Shown here piece after piece: positions 1 through 10,740 of a stretch of 64,000 bases of DNA. The stretch's first letter is position 1; each line of letters starts with the position of its first letter. A program made the translations under genes and the position numbers. Location: contig CM073200.1 of NCBI GenBank assembly GCA_037042915.1, positions 1,550,001 to 1,614,000 of the forward strand. The letters run 5' to 3'. Below the pieces are notes generated by a model. That model made no database searches. It was given only the letters and a program-made list of their open reading frames with translations, and had not been told where the DNA came from. This DNA is from Auricularia sp. M13. Its lineage: Eukaryota; Basidiomycota; Agaricomycetes; Auriculariales; Auriculariaceae.

Positions 1-396
1 CGTTGCTGCCAGCGCAACTTTAATTGAAGAGGCTGCCCAGTGACAAGATGATGATGAATCATGTATATAATCGCAGCAGGCTACAGATAGTAGAGCCAAG
101 ACGCGTTGCCGCACAGTTCAGGGACTATGGGGCGGGGATCGAGACCAAAACGAAATAGGGATGAGAACGATAAAACGAGAACTGAGCCAGAAACAGTGTC
201 TAGGGGCCGAAGGGGTGCTAGGGCCGCACGTGGGGGTTGGAATGTGGGTCGTCGCGGTGGTATAGAGCGCGATCTTTGGGGAAGTAGTGTCTATATAAGA
301 GTCCGTTGGGGGTCAATAGGGCGGCGACACGCGCCGCGGCATGGGGGCAGGTGGGGAGGGGTGTTGCTGGGTGTGGGCGCGCCGAAGGCGCGCCCA
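1..396. other. 3' flank of LINE remnant, no gene seen
   Basis: No coding region is supported here. The stretch lies beyond the stop codon of the antisense LINE remnant and probably holds its 3' untranslated region. A short GATGATGAATC-like trinucleotide tract near position 50 could be a degenerate LINE tail, but no poly-A (poly-T on this strand) is visible. Confidence 0.4.
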
Positions 397-2172
397 TCAG
401 GCATCCGCAGGCGTAGCGTCCTCGTCAGCGGGTTTCAGAAACGCGCCGCTGGTCCTAAGGAACTTGACCGTCGCAAGCAGCCCCTCCGTCGTCCCCAGCA
501 GGTCCGCCACTACCAGCTGGGGAGAGCAGGCGTAGAGGGGCGCGCGATACCGCTCCAGATCCGGGCACCTGACCAATATGTGGTCGCGCGTCTGCAGCGG
601 CACCCCGCACGTGCATGCAAAGCCGCGTTCAGGTTTGTTGATGGCCCGGAAGTACTCCCCCGTGAACGCGTGCCCAGTCCGGCACTGCAAGAGGCGCGCG
701 AACATAGGCTTGTCGAGCGTTCGAAGACGAGAGGTGGGGCGAGTACTGGGAGGGAAGCGGTTGGCGGGTGCAAAGGAGTCACGCCGCGTCACCGCCAGCC
801 AAGCGCTGCGCCAATTTTTTAGTAGGCGGGCCGATGAGTCGTGTCGCGCCCGAGTCCTTGTCATAGTGACTGGGAGCGAGGGCGGCCGCAACACCCCCGC
901 TTTTGCCAGTTTGTCTGAGGCCTCGTTACCCCGCACCCCTTCATGGCCCGGTACCCAGGCCAGCGTGACGCGTGTGTCGCCGTCCTGGTGCAGAAAGGGG
1001 GAAATGATATCAGCAAATAGTACAGCAAGGAATTGACCTGAGCCTGGGGAAAGCGATGCTATGCGGCCGATGGCGGCGTCATTGTCTGCAAAGATATAAA
1101 TGTGAGTAGCACCAATCATCGGGTCTTGGGCAGTTCGGACAGCTGCACGTGCGCCGTCGACAAGGGCAAGTAGTTCACCATCGTACACATCTCCTGCCTG
1201 GCCCAATCCGCGAGAAAACGAGTGAATCGTCCTCCCACGGTGGACCAGCAATGCTCCCGCACCGGTAACACCGTCCAGCAGAGAGCCGTCCGTGTACACG
1301 AGCAGCACGGACGGGTCGTCACGCAGCTGTGCTGCAACCTCGGCATGCTGTAGTGCTGCCTGTCGCTTGGTAACTCCTGGGGACTTTTGTATGACGCAGA
1401 GGCGCCCACCGTGTGTGTTCACAGGGTCCTCCCATGGCGCCACGAGGCGGGGCTCCACCCGCTCACCGTCCGCTGGGTACAGGCGTGCAATGCGCTGCAG
1501 GTGTGTGAGCCCACCCGCAGTCCGTGGGCACAGCGGCGGCGGGTACGCCGCTGCTGCACCATTGGACCACTCCCCACCGAGGCGCTGCCTGATGGGGTGT
1601 TCGCGCGGGAAGGACGCAAAGCGGATTGCAGTGCGCTCGTTGCGCAGAGCGAGCGTCAGCGAGAGTGGGGGGATCGATGCCTCAAGGTTGAGGACATCGC
1701 TTGGGGTCGTCTTAAACGCGCCGAGCATGTGCCGCATTGCGCGCCGCATGACAACCTCGAGCTTTCCGATGCGTGACGCATGACGTTCCCCATCCGCAAA
1801 CCATACTGTGGATGCAAACGTCAGTATTGACTGTGTGCAGGCGATGTGGACCGTTCGGAGGTGGTGCGGCGACAGCCCGGTGCGCGTGGTGCCCAGCATT
1901 GAGAGGGCGGTGACAGCGCTCGCCGCACGCTCTGCCATGCGGGCCACGTGCGCATTGAACAAGAGCTTGGGGTCCCATATGATCCCCAGCCACCTGTACT
2001 GTGTTTTCGGAGCTAGTACGTCCTCGCCGTCGCCGTCCTCTCTTCCCAGTGACAAGAGCCGCGCGCTCCGACTTCACAGGTGCAAATCTCTTGCCCCACT
2101 TGACAGCATAGTAAACTGCAAGCAATGAAAGCAAAAAGCGCCCTGAAGAAGGTAGCTGCTCAGAAAGACCGT
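397..2172 (-). mobile_element. 5'-truncated Tad-like LINE (RT end plus RNase H)
   Basis: This is the C-terminal part of a non-LTR retrotransposon ORF2. The open frame 2055-397 begins with the end of the reverse transcriptase (YRWLGIIWD, the 'LGI' block of motif E) and continues into a type I RNase H. That domain shows YTDGS (Asp), YDGELLAL (Glu), FADNDAAI (Asp) and HEGVRGNEASDKLAK (His/Asp). It ends in a cysteine/histidine cluster, CTCG...RDHILVRC, usual in this clade. Upstream, 2172-2056, the RT continues in another frame (VKWGKRFAPVKSE), so there is a one-base frameshift near 2050. The RT body and endonuclease are missing. It is a dead copy. LINEs with an ORF2 RNase H in fungi belong mainly to the Tad clade; that placement is inferred. 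Confidence 0.85.
2054..2172 (-). repeat. LINE segment duplicated at 16571-16690 (inverted)
   Basis: About 119 bp of the RT-coding LINE remnant recurs in the opposite orientation at 16571-16690 with a few substitutions. At 16569/16570 it is fused directly to the truncated secreted-protein gene. In the right arm the segment 2173-3253 is therefore deleted. Confidence 0.75.
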
Positions 2173-2815
2173 GATCATGGTGGTCGAGTGCGTTATCGAC
2201 GCGAATGGGATTCCACACGTTTAGCTTGTGAGAAAGCAACATCCGGATTCCGCAAGCCGGCTTTGCTCCCTACCAATGCGGAGGGCGGGCTCAGGAGTTC
2301 ACGAGACCGTAGTTCAAGCAGAAGCGGCCGAATTGCGCGGGAATGTTTCCAAGGCCCGGAAGTTGAGGCCTATGTATATGGGAACCCACTCCTCGCGAGT
2401 CTGCACTGGCAGATCGAAACCAAATGCTTTCGCAAGAACTGTGTAGCGCGGTTCAACTTCAATAAACGTTCTAACTTCCTAACAATGAAAAGGGGTTGCG
2501 TCATTCAAGAATCAATGCCTGGCAGGCCCGTGTCAGTGTGCATTGAACATTCCTCCACTTTGACAGCGCCAGCGCAGCCGGCGATTGCGAACTTGGTTGA
2601 CACCCATCGACTCGCACCCAAACGGGAAAGTCACAGCAGGTCATCCCCCTATGTGGCCATGATCAGCCCAATCACGAGGTTCAGATGAAGGAAATCCAGC
2701 GGAAATGCGTCTTGCCGGAGCGCACGGCCATCCTGGGAATTCGTTGAGGTGAAGCTAAGAAAAGAATCGAGCATGAGAGTCTTAATTGGGGAATGAGCTC
2801 GCGCGCTTCGTACGA
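2173..2815. repeat. Non-coding DNA, partly repeated at 16884-17100
   Basis: No gene is supported. From about 2558 to 2798 the sequence aligns by eye, in the same orientation, with 16884-17100. Shared stretches include ACAG.GCCAGCGCAG, GATGAA.GA.ATCCAG and GTGAAGCTAAGAA. The repeat ends just before the promoter of the secreted-protein gene, so it is probably part of that gene's 5' flank. Confidence 0.5.
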
Positions 2816-2818
2816 GGG

Positions 2819-2826
2819 TATATATT
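2819..2826 (+). promoter_or_regulatory. TATA box of secreted-protein gene
   Basis: TATATATT lies about 65 bp upstream of the chosen ATG at 2891. The spacing resembles that of the TATA elements of the hydrolase, cyanovirin-N and decarboxylase genes in this window. Confidence 0.5.
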
Positions 2827-2890
2827 CGAGCCATCCATGGTGAGGGAGCTCCCCAAGCCAGATACAATGCTTCCACTCGACATTCGCAGT

Positions 2891-3480
2891 ATGCTCGCTT
2901 TCAAAGCTCTCCTCACCGCTCTCGTCGCCGCCGTGCCGGTGCTCTCTCAGTTCATCGCCAGCATCGATGTACGCATGTCAAATGATGCAGACTATCGGCG
3001 GAGACTCACGGGACGTTCTACTCTACATAGGTTGCCTACGGAAGCAGCCCGTCCCAGCAGCCCCCCAACACCGTCCAGGAGCTCACGCAGCAGAACAACG
3101 ACATCAACTTCCAGTTCGGCGGAGAGTAAGCTGCCCGTCATTAATGTCCGTATCAGGCCTTGCTCATCCTCATATTGCCTTGCAGTTATGTCTGGCTTCT
3201 GGCCGTCCCAGCGACCAACGGCACGAACGTCGCGACAGGCTTCCAGTTCGTGCACCAGCACAACGCGATCCCCGGCGCCAAGGACCTGGCCGTGGGCGCC
3301 GGAGGCGATTACCGCTACCTCTTCCCCACCTACAATCCGGGCGGCGGCATCACCGAGGTCAAGCTGTACCGCACGGGCTCGAGCGTGCCGGGCCCGCCGC
3401 CGGGCTACAACGGTATCACCAGCGACATCAATGGCGGGCGCGGGAAGACGTACCTCTACCTCGTATGGAAGAGTGGCTGA
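2891..3480 (+). CDS. Small secreted protein of unknown family
   Basis: I do not recognise this family. The model has three exons. Exon 1 encodes a hydrophobic signal peptide (MLAFKALLTALVAAVPVLS). A GTACGC...ACATAG intron follows, then an exon encoding the Gln/Asn-rich stretch around VQELTQQNNDINFQFGG. A second GTAAGC...TTGCAG intron leads to the last exon (VWLLAVPATNG, HQHNAIPGAKDL, GDYRYLFPTY, VKLYRTGSS, ending LVWKSG). The mature protein would be about 125 residues with very few cysteines. A truncated paralogue of the last exon lies inverted at 16340-16570. The conserved aromatic YRYLFPTY/LYLVW pattern suggests a compact beta-rich fold, but this is inference. The start was chosen for the signal peptide. 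Confidence 0.7.
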
Positions 3481-3937
3481 AGTTCCGACGGACTCGGAGA
3501 TCGCGTGTACTACCAGTGCAGTAGTGGCTATGCGTTGTGGCCGCTGTACATGTGCCTCTAGGTCGTGAATATATCGTCGTGTGCGACGTTGATCATTGAG
3601 AAAAGGGTCACTTCCTCTTTACGCCTCCTGGTATTCCTAGCATGAAGCTTGAAGCTCGGTCGCTGCTCACGAAGTGGGCGCACGCCCGGGCGAGACCGAG
3701 TAAATACCAGAAAAATCAGCAAGAGAGCTAACCGGTGTGATATTCAGTCTTAGATCACTGAGAAGGTAAGCCGAGCATTGAGGGCGTGTGCCGCTTCTGG
3801 ATCCCCAGCCGGGTTTATTATATACTGCCCAGTTGACGACATTCCTCGTACGACTGAGGCGGGAGGTATGTCAGGAACATCATTCGCTCTTTTCAACTGT
3901 TTCAAGCAGCGTACTGCACCGTACTATAATATATATA

Positions 3938-5149
3938 TCAAAAGCCGTGGCGCCCTAGCCAAGAAATGACGGTGTCAAAAAATTGAGGTGCGATGAGGTG
4001 CAAGTTGAGGTCGTGCCCCGAGTCCGGCACAACGACTAGACGTAACACGATCAGAAACCAGCCCTGCGATTCATGGCGTACAAGACGGACTCACCGGCTT
4101 CGAACGTCTTCGCAGCCGGATACGCCTTCCCCTCCTCTTCAAGACTCTCACACGCCGTATCTTCGCACGCAGAAAAATCATACGCGCCGTTCGCCGCTAG
4201 TACGTGTCCGCGGAACAGCGGTGCAGCGTATTCAAAGAGCGGATACGTCGTGAACTCGCCGATAGAGACGAGGTCCTTGTGTGCCTCGTCGAATTCCACT
4301 ACTGCGGGGTCGTACGTGCCCGCGGGCCCGTACAACGCCGCCCTGCTGTCGCTGCCGTTAGGCGTCGTGATGTAGCCATCTGGGAGGCTGGCAAAGCGCG
4401 GGATCCCTAGTGAGTTGGCGGAGGGGAAGAGGCTGACGGGGGGAAGGTCCGTCGTGTTTGAGTGTGCGTACTGTCGGTATTTGCGGTGAGCTTCAACCAG
4501 ATAGGTAGATGGAGAGAAATGAGCTCACGCCTGTAAGCATGACGCCGTCCAACGTGTTTGGAGCTTGGATCAGCACGCCGTTCAGAATGGCGCTGGATAA
4601 GGAGTGTCCCAGGCCGACGATCTTGAGAGGTTTGCCCGCTCGAAGGCCTAGGGAGCCTGCGCGCGCGAGACGCACAATCTCAATCACTGCAGATATCTGC
4701 AGCGGAGTCTGGAGCACCTCCAGCGGGTCAGGGTGGTCGCTCAATCCTGAACCTGCAAGCATCGCGTTAGGTGCACGTTCAAGCTGGGAGGAATAGAGAA
4801 CTGCAAACGAACCGATACGCGCGACATTAAGAGTGGCATACCCGCGCGCGTTAGCGTACCACACGAAGCTGTAGGTCTCGGGCTCGAAGCCGAAGTCCCA
4901 GTACAGCGGGCCGTACGTTGCGCCGGGCAGGGAGATAAGGAGCGTGTTGGCGTGCGTCCCTGCCGCTGTGGGCGGGCAATACGTCGCGTCGATTTTAAAC
5001 GTCCCGGAGACGGGGTAAGTGCTGTTGAAGCTCGGGTCGTCTAGGTCGAAGTTGGTGGCTGAAATGCGAAGCGGAACGAGCGTCTGCACGCAACGCGCAG
5101 ACACACTGGCCCGGGCCGTCAGCAGCACTATAACAAGAAGGGAGAGCAT
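3938..5149 (-). CDS. Secreted alpha/beta-hydrolase, copy A
   Basis: A serine hydrolase of the alpha/beta-hydrolase fold, about 345 residues, substrate unknown. It starts with a signal peptide (MLSLLVIVLLTARASVS), so it is probably secreted. Four exons are inferred: GTTCGT...TTGCAG after NVARIG, GTGAGC...CGACAG after VMLTG, and GTGAGT...GTCTAG after KTFEA. The nucleophile elbow is GLGHSLSS, the acid is in LAANGAYDFS, and the histidine is in PDSGHDLNLHL, so the triad is complete. N-terminal DP.SFNSTYPVSGTF and the YWDFGFEPETYSFVWYANARGYATL block match the fungal AB-hydrolase proteins common in Agaricomycetes. It is a near-identical inverted duplicate of the gene at 14659-15879. No frame disruption was found, so both copies may be functional. 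Confidence 0.85.
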
Positions 5150-5201
5150 CTTAAAGACTAGGTGGGTAGCCTCTATGTCGGCAAGGAAATGTACGCGTAC
5201 G

Positions 5202-5208
5202 CTTTATA
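5202..5208 (-). promoter_or_regulatory. TATA box of hydrolase copy A
   Basis: TATAAAG on the minus strand lies about 55 bp upstream of the ATG at 5149. It is followed by GCGTACGCGTAC, and the same element with the same flank precedes copy B at 14600. Confidence 0.6.
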
Positions 5209-5537
5209 ACTTTCCGTGCTGATGAGGATATCAAGTTCAGCTATTCTTAGCCTGCAGCCGGAGAAGTATGCAGACGCGTCGTCGGCATGGATATGGCGCG
5301 ACGCCCAGGCGTCGTCATGCCGGATAGATTAGGTGGTAGGTAAGTAAGAATCGCGAGATCGCAGCTGCAACAGACGACGCGGACGGTGACGGTGAAGTCT
5401 GGGAGCTGACCCATTAAGCTTAATAATAGCGCAGCTGCACGGATACATACTGTATAGATGCGCTACTCTGAACTATGGCGAGCACGCGCAGACACGACAG
5501 GTTGGAATAGCAAGCACAAGAAAAACTTCCAAGCGTT

Positions 5538-5650
5538 AGCGGAGATAGCCAAACGAACCGTGCTTTCTCCGCTACCTCCCGGCTCACGTGATTGAATCAA
5601 ACGCAGGTGGAGCGCTATCCACACCGTTGCACAGCGCAGGTACTCTTAGC
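5538..5650 (+). repeat. Dispersed repeat R, copy R1
   Basis: A ~115-bp unit opens with AGCGGAGA (5538-5545), whose inverted partner TCTCCGCT lies at 5566-5573 and could form a short hairpin. It then has a CACGTG palindrome and a tail ending GGTACTCTTAG. Other copies are at 6203, 6890, 11500, 14141 and 17270. Confidence 0.7.
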
Positions 5651-6030
5651 TGCCTCGGGAACAACAACGGCGTACTGGGATGCCAGTTCAAGTGGTTGCG
5701 GCGTCGATATCTTCTTTTCGTGCTGACGGTGATGTTGGGATGTGACAGCGGAAACGCGATGAACAGCTGCAGCGGCTGCTCGCTCACCGGCACGGTCCTT
5801 AAGTGAACCTGCACGCGCACCAACGGCGGCACCGACACCACCTCATTTGACTTGAGTGCGTTCTCGTTCTCATCTCGTCCGCGAACTGGAAGGCTGACAA
5901 CCACTGTAGACAGCTGCATTGGCAACAAGGACGGCCTGATGGTCTGCCCGTGAGCGAGCGGCAGAGCGAGAAGCCGAGTCTCAGTCCACCTTTGTAGCCA
6001 CCGCGCCTAGTCGAATATAGTCGGTCTTCG
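5650..6030 (+). pseudogene. Broken cyanovirin-N gene copy
   Basis: This is an inverted duplicate of the intact gene at 12506-12982 plus its 3' flank; the shared flank runs on to about 6020. The signal peptide and first half are missing: similarity begins abruptly at SCLGNNNGVLGCQF, directly after repeat R1. Both introns are still recognisable. In the second exon the Cys codon after GTVLK has become TGA at about 5805. The final exon keeps the SCIGN..GL block and ends at the TGA near 5953. With no start and a nonsense change it cannot encode a full protein. Confidence 0.85.
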
Positions 6031-6202
6031 AGCCGAGGAGTCTTACTTGTGACTTGTCCCCAGTCGACGGAGATTTCGTCAGGCTCGCGCTAGTGATTAG
6101 TAATTTAAAAATGGCGGACAATTGCTTGACGCGCTCCTCTGAGTCTGACGCTGACGAGCGCGACTGACCGATGGCAGCAAGAAAGAAAAGCTCCAGAGTG
6201 TT

Positions 6203-6315
6203 GCGGAGATAGCCGAACAACCGTGCTTTCTCCGCTCGCGACCGCCACGTGCACAATCGAACGCAGGCCTAGCGCCGTTCTGCGCCGTTGCACAGCACTG
6301 GTACTCTTACGTGCA
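6203..6315 (+). repeat. Dispersed repeat R, copy R2
   Basis: GCGGAGA (6203-6209) and TCTCCGC (6229-6235) flank a 19-bp spacer. CACGTG and the GGTACTCTTA tail follow. It lies directly upstream of the RNase H pseudogene in the same relative position as copy R6 upstream of the near-intact RNase H gene. Confidence 0.65.
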
Positions 6316-6434
6316 TATAAACGGCACTTGGTATGTCCAGAGCAAGTGACTGGTCGACTAGTAACGGCGGTTTACTCTGCGGTTCTTGGGACATGAAGAT
6401 TGTACCACAGCAGCACCTTGAGCACACAACGCGG

Positions 6435-6885
6435 CATGACAGTCACACTCTCGACTCCGAGCACACCCACAGCTTTCCGCCAAACAGCGCGACCCGGACC
6501 GTACGGCGTCTCCTCCAGCGCGCGTATAATAGCCTATCAAGCGCGTCAACAATTGCACACCAGAGAAATCAACACGCACCAGCAGCTCAGCCCGATTATT
6601 CGTCTGCTCCCCCGGACAGCGCTCGCTCGACCGCCTCTCCTCATCCTCCGCAGACCAGCGAGGGCCGAGACACCCTTGCCGTTATTGGAGCACGCGCCGT
6701 CGGTGTACAGCACGTCCCAGAGATGCTCCTCCTCGGGCCCGCCGTGTCGTTTTCCTTCTTCGCCTTCGAGTTACGGTGGCGGTTGCCGCGGGTCGCGCTG
6801 TTTGGCGGCGCGTCGGGCGAGGATGCTCGTTGTGCACCTGAAATCCCATTGCCTGGACGCTGCGCAGCTCTATCCAAGAGTTCAG
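6435..6885. pseudogene. RNase H gene copy 1, hairpin-rearranged
   Basis: The plus strand starts like the near-intact gene at 17510, with the RNase H N-terminal codons running to the TARPGP region near 6500. The sequence then flips. From about 6500 to 6800 the RNase H exons read on the minus strand (EETPYG backwards through GEQTNNRAELL to LYTDGACSNNGKG and then the N-terminal KENDTA region). The copy is thus a head-to-head palindromic fragment made from one gene, flanked by repeat R2 on one side and partial R3 on the other. The catalytic His/Asp exon is absent. Confidence 0.75.
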
Positions 6886-6950
6886 ACGCGTGCCCGGCGT
6901 TCGATTATGCACGAGGCGTGAGCGGAGAAAGCACGGTTCGCATGGATCGG
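6885..6950 (-). repeat. Dispersed repeat R, partial copy R3
   Basis: The minus strand shows the middle of repeat R (TGCTTTCTCCGCT, then GTGCATAATCGAACGC). It is truncated on both sides. Its orientation matches the minus-strand half of the neighbouring RNase H hairpin pseudogene. Confidence 0.5.
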
Positions 6951-7340
6951 ACGGACTTTAGCTGTGCGGTGTCCGAGGCGCAGCCCGGTGTTTGTCTGAT
7001 GGGCTTGTTGTCATCCCCTCATCCCCAGTCTTGCCCAGGTCTTGCCGCGCACAGGCAGATAAAGCGCATGCCTGTGGAGATACTATGCGGCATTCACGAG
7101 CATGAATCGAACTGCGTCCTGTCTCGCGAGCCTCGTGCAACACCGATCCACCAAGTATTGTAGGTAATGTTGGTAGCGCCCGACAATGACATCCAGGCAC
7201 CGGACCCGGGCAAGCATTGCCCATTCCGGGCAGCACGCCGACACGGCGAATCGGTATTTAGAGTCCAGACGCCGATAAATTTAATATAATCCTCGTTGTC
7301 TTCACGCGCCTGCGCAGTGCTTTCTCCAGAGTCCATCATC

Positions 7341-10300
7341 ATGGCCGCCGCCGCACTCACCGCGGGCATCGCAGCCAATGCAGCAGAACTCGGCAGCCAG
7401 GGCGTCGCGCGCACCCTCTTCGGCATTTCGCAAGTCATCGCCGAGTCCGCCCGTGTATGCAATTGAATGGCAGCTTTTTGCAGCCTATCCGGCGTTTCTG
7501 ACCATTTGCTACATACTTGCTTAGAATGTTCGTGCCAACAAGGACTTGGCGGCTGCACTTGCGCGCAGAGTGAACGAGCTCGTCGACGCTATCGCTGGAG
7601 AGCTCAGCCTCGAGGCCCAAGGATCAAGCGCACCAAACGGCGCGTGGCTGCCGTATTTCGACAGCTTCAAGCAGTGCGTCGCTCTTGCACCAGCTTCTCT
7701 TTTCTGTTGATAGTCGGGAACAGGACGTTGCTGGACGCGCGAGATCTGCTCCAAGCACAGGCGCGAAAAGGTTATCTCGCGCAAGTTCTGTATCAAGATC
7801 GGGCGCGCGAGGACCTCAATGCGCTGTCGGAACGGATCGCCGCGGCGTTCGGCCTTCTCATGGTCTCAGTCCACCGTGAAATTCTTCCTCTTGCGCACTC
7901 TGCTAACTGAGTTCTAGATGCAAATCCGGATGCATCTCATCGACCTTTCGACCCACTTGCAACCCGGCACACGCGCGCTGAAGGAGCTCGAGGCGGTCTC
8001 GGAATCTCTTCGCCGTCTCCCGGCGCCGGCGCCCGTCACGAACATTCCGCCGAGACCGACGCTTTACTTTGGCCGCGAGGCAGAGACGCAGGCTGTCGTG
8101 GACCTGCTAGTCCGTCCGTCTGCCAACGGGCGTGTCTCGGTCTTGGGCGGGCCAGGCATGGGCAAGACGACGCTCGCGCTCGGAGTGCTGCACCACCCCA
8201 GCATCGTGCAGCAGTTCGCGCACCGCCGCTTCTTTGTCGCATGCGATGCGGCCGAAGGGCAGTCTCCCGGCAGCCTGAGCTGTCTGACGATCGTCGCCGG
8301 ATCCTTTGGCATAGTCGGCTCAAATGCGCAGGCGGTGGAGCAGAAACTGCTCGCCGAGCTGACCAAGGAGCGCACTTTGCTGGTGCTGGACAACTTCGAG
8401 TCCGCGTGGGAGGCGCCGGCGGCGCGGGCGGACACCGAGGCGCTGCTGCGGCTCCTCGCGGACTGCGAGACTCTGTCGATCGTCATCACGCTCAGAGGCT
8501 CGGAGCGGCCGCAAGGCGTCGCGTGGAGTCGGCCGTTCCTCCCCCCGCTCGCCCCGCTCGCCCAGGCCGCCGCACGGCAGGTCTTCCTGTCCATTTCCGA
8601 CGTGCCCGACGCCGAGCCGACGCTGGACACGCTTCTCGGCTATGTGGAGAACGTCCCGCTCGCCGTCGTGCTCCTGGCCAACCTCGCGCAGTATGAATCA
8701 TCCTGCGCGCTGCTCGTGCGGTGGGAGGAGCAGCGCACCGCCATGCTCGCGAGGGGCGATGGGCGGCAGCGCCTGAACAGCCTCGACGTGTCCATCGCAC
8801 TCTCACTGCACTCCCCGCGCATGCAGGAGGACCCCCTGGCCATCCGTCTCCTCAGCCTGCTCGCACTTCTCCCGCAGGGCGTGATGGACACCGATCTGTC
8901 CTCCTGGGGCCGGTTTCCCGCGCGCACGGTGTCCGTTCTCCTGCGCACCGCACTGGCGTACCGCAGTGCGGCGCAGCGCATCCACGTCCTCGCTCCGATC
9001 CGCACATTCGTCCTGTCCACCCGCGCTCCCGCGGAGGAGGACGCCCGGCTGGTGTACGACCACTACTTCGGTCTCGCGGCGCTCCTGCTCCAGCGCCCGG
9101 CGTCGTCGTGTCCCCCCGAGGCGATCGCCGCGATCGCCCCGGAGCTCGAGAACGTCGACTCTGTCATCCGCTTCGCCTTCGACCACAGCGCCGACATCGC
9201 CGCCGCCGTCCAGGCGACGGAGTCGCTGTGCACGCTGTACGCCAACACGGGCATGGGCTCCGGGCCCGACCTGCTGCCGCGCGCGCTCTCCGCCGCGCGG
9301 AGAGCCGATCTGAAAGCGCTCGTCGCGCAGCTCCTGCGGCAGTGGGGCATTATATCCTACAACACGGCCGTGCCGGGCGACCCGCGCGCGCTCTTCACGG
9401 AGGCGCGCGACATCTACGCCGCGATTGGCGACGCGGACGGGGCGCTGCAGGCTTCGATCAATCTCGTCGCGTTCATGAAGCCCGAGGAGGGCGTCACGGA
9501 AGCGTCCAGGCTGCGCGAGCTCGCCGAAGCCTCCGGCTCCGCGGTGCGCGCCGCCAAGGCCGGCCAGCAGCTCGGCTTCGCGTATCTGCTCTCCGGCCGG
9601 CCCAAGGAGGCCGTTGCGGCGCTGTCGCGTGCGATAGCGACGCTGCGCGCCGCGCAGGAGACGCCCGACAGCACGCTGGGCTACATGATCTTCCAGCTCG
9701 CGGAGATCTACGCGAACATCGGCAGCATCGCGGCGGCGAAGGCGCGGCTGCGCGAGGCGCTGCCCATCTTCACGGCGACCGGCTTCCACGACGGCGTCGC
9801 GGGCGTGCACATGCTGCTGGGGCTCACGCATCTGCAGCAGGGCGCGCCGGCGCGCGGCGTCGAGAGCCTGCGGGAGGCGTACACCGCGATCCGGGCGAGC
9901 GGCACGAAGGACGACACGCACTGTCTCTTCCATCTCAGCCGCGCGCACCTGGCCCGCGGCGACCTCGCGCAGGCCGCGGCGGCGGTGGAGACCGCGCGGG
10001 CGCTGATCGCGGGAAGCGCCCAGCCGTCGCTCTACCGCCGCACCTGGCTGCTCTGCGCACAGGCCGAGCTCGAGCTGCACCACGGCCGCGGCTGCGACGC
10101 GGCCGCGCTGCTCTGCGCCGTGCGGCAGTGGTGGTCCGACCCGGCGCGGTGCGAGACGCACGAGGTCGTGCTGCAGATCGACGCCTTCGTCCTCCAGATC
10201 CTCGGGCGCGCGCAGCAGGCGGCGGGGGACGCCGCCGGCGCGCGCGTCTCGCTCGTCGTCTCCGCGCTGCTCTGGCGCAAGTTCGAGTCGGGCACGGACG

Positions 10301-10560
10301 TCGTGCGCACGCTCGCCCAGCTGATGGAAGTCGTCGACGACGACGCCGCGGACGCGCTGGCCGGCGCGCTCATGCTGCCCCTGCATCGCTTCGGCTATCG
10401 CCCCGTGCTCGGGAACGTGCTCCTTCATTCAGCAAAGGTCGCCGTGCGCCGCGGCCGCACCGCGCAGTCACGGCGCCTCGCGGAACGTGCTCTTCACTAT
10501 CTCGACCAGGTGGGTGATGGGCGGCGTTTTGCTGAGGCTCGGGCGATTCTGGACTCCTAG
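7341..10560 (+). CDS. NLR-type STAND NTPase with TPR repeats
   Basis: A predicted 1014-residue intracellular receptor-like NTPase. Exons 7341-7454, 7525-7673, 7724-7862 and 7918-10560 join in frame; the last intron has a TGCTAAC-type branch site. Residues 1-170 are helical and amphipathic and resemble the four-helix N-terminal bundle (MLKL/HeLo-like) found before many Agaricomycete NLRs; this is inference. An FGRE linker precedes the NB-ARC domain. It shows Walker A GGPGMGKTT (211-219), Walker B TLLVLDNF with Asp292, a sensor-like IVITLRGS and a VPLAVVLLA (GLPLA-type) motif. Degenerate TPR-like helical repeats (about 560-1000, e.g. AGQQLGFAYLLSGRPKEAVAAL) form the sensor end. By family analogy it would oligomerise on ligand binding and trigger a heterokaryon-incompatibility or immune-like response. 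It sits alone among duplicated accessory genes. The reading frame is intact. Confidence 0.9.
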
Positions 10561-10740
10561 AGTAATTTCCCTGTTAAACGACGTTGAGAAAGACACGGTT
10601 TTCACTGCTCAGACGCATAGTCTCAATTGCGTCTCGGTCTGGCGCCGCGTCCTCCAGACAACGCGAGGGACGGCCGCGCGGCCGCGACGTCCCGAAGTCA
10701 CAAGCGGGACACGACGTGCAGTCGAAAGCGAGCGGGGAGA

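Larger units (their letters stand above)
3254..5650. repeat. Left arm of large inverted duplication
   Basis: This segment recurs in inverted orientation at about 14141-16569. It spans the 3' exon of the small secreted protein, the hydrolase gene and its promoter, and one copy (R1) of the dispersed ~115-bp repeat. Protein and non-coding parts are both highly similar, with scattered substitutions and small indels such as extra residues near the hydrolase N-terminus. The outer breakpoint cuts the secreted-protein gene. The inner end falls at the GGTACTCTTAG end of R1. Confidence 0.85.

Noticed and set aside
106-822. 238-codon plus-strand frame
   Set aside because: Antisense to the LINE RNase H region and its 3' flank, with no motif.
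8721-10517. Long alternative frames antisense to and overlapping the NLR
   Set aside because: Arg/Ala-rich shadow frames caused by high GC content; the NLR frame has all the domain motifs.
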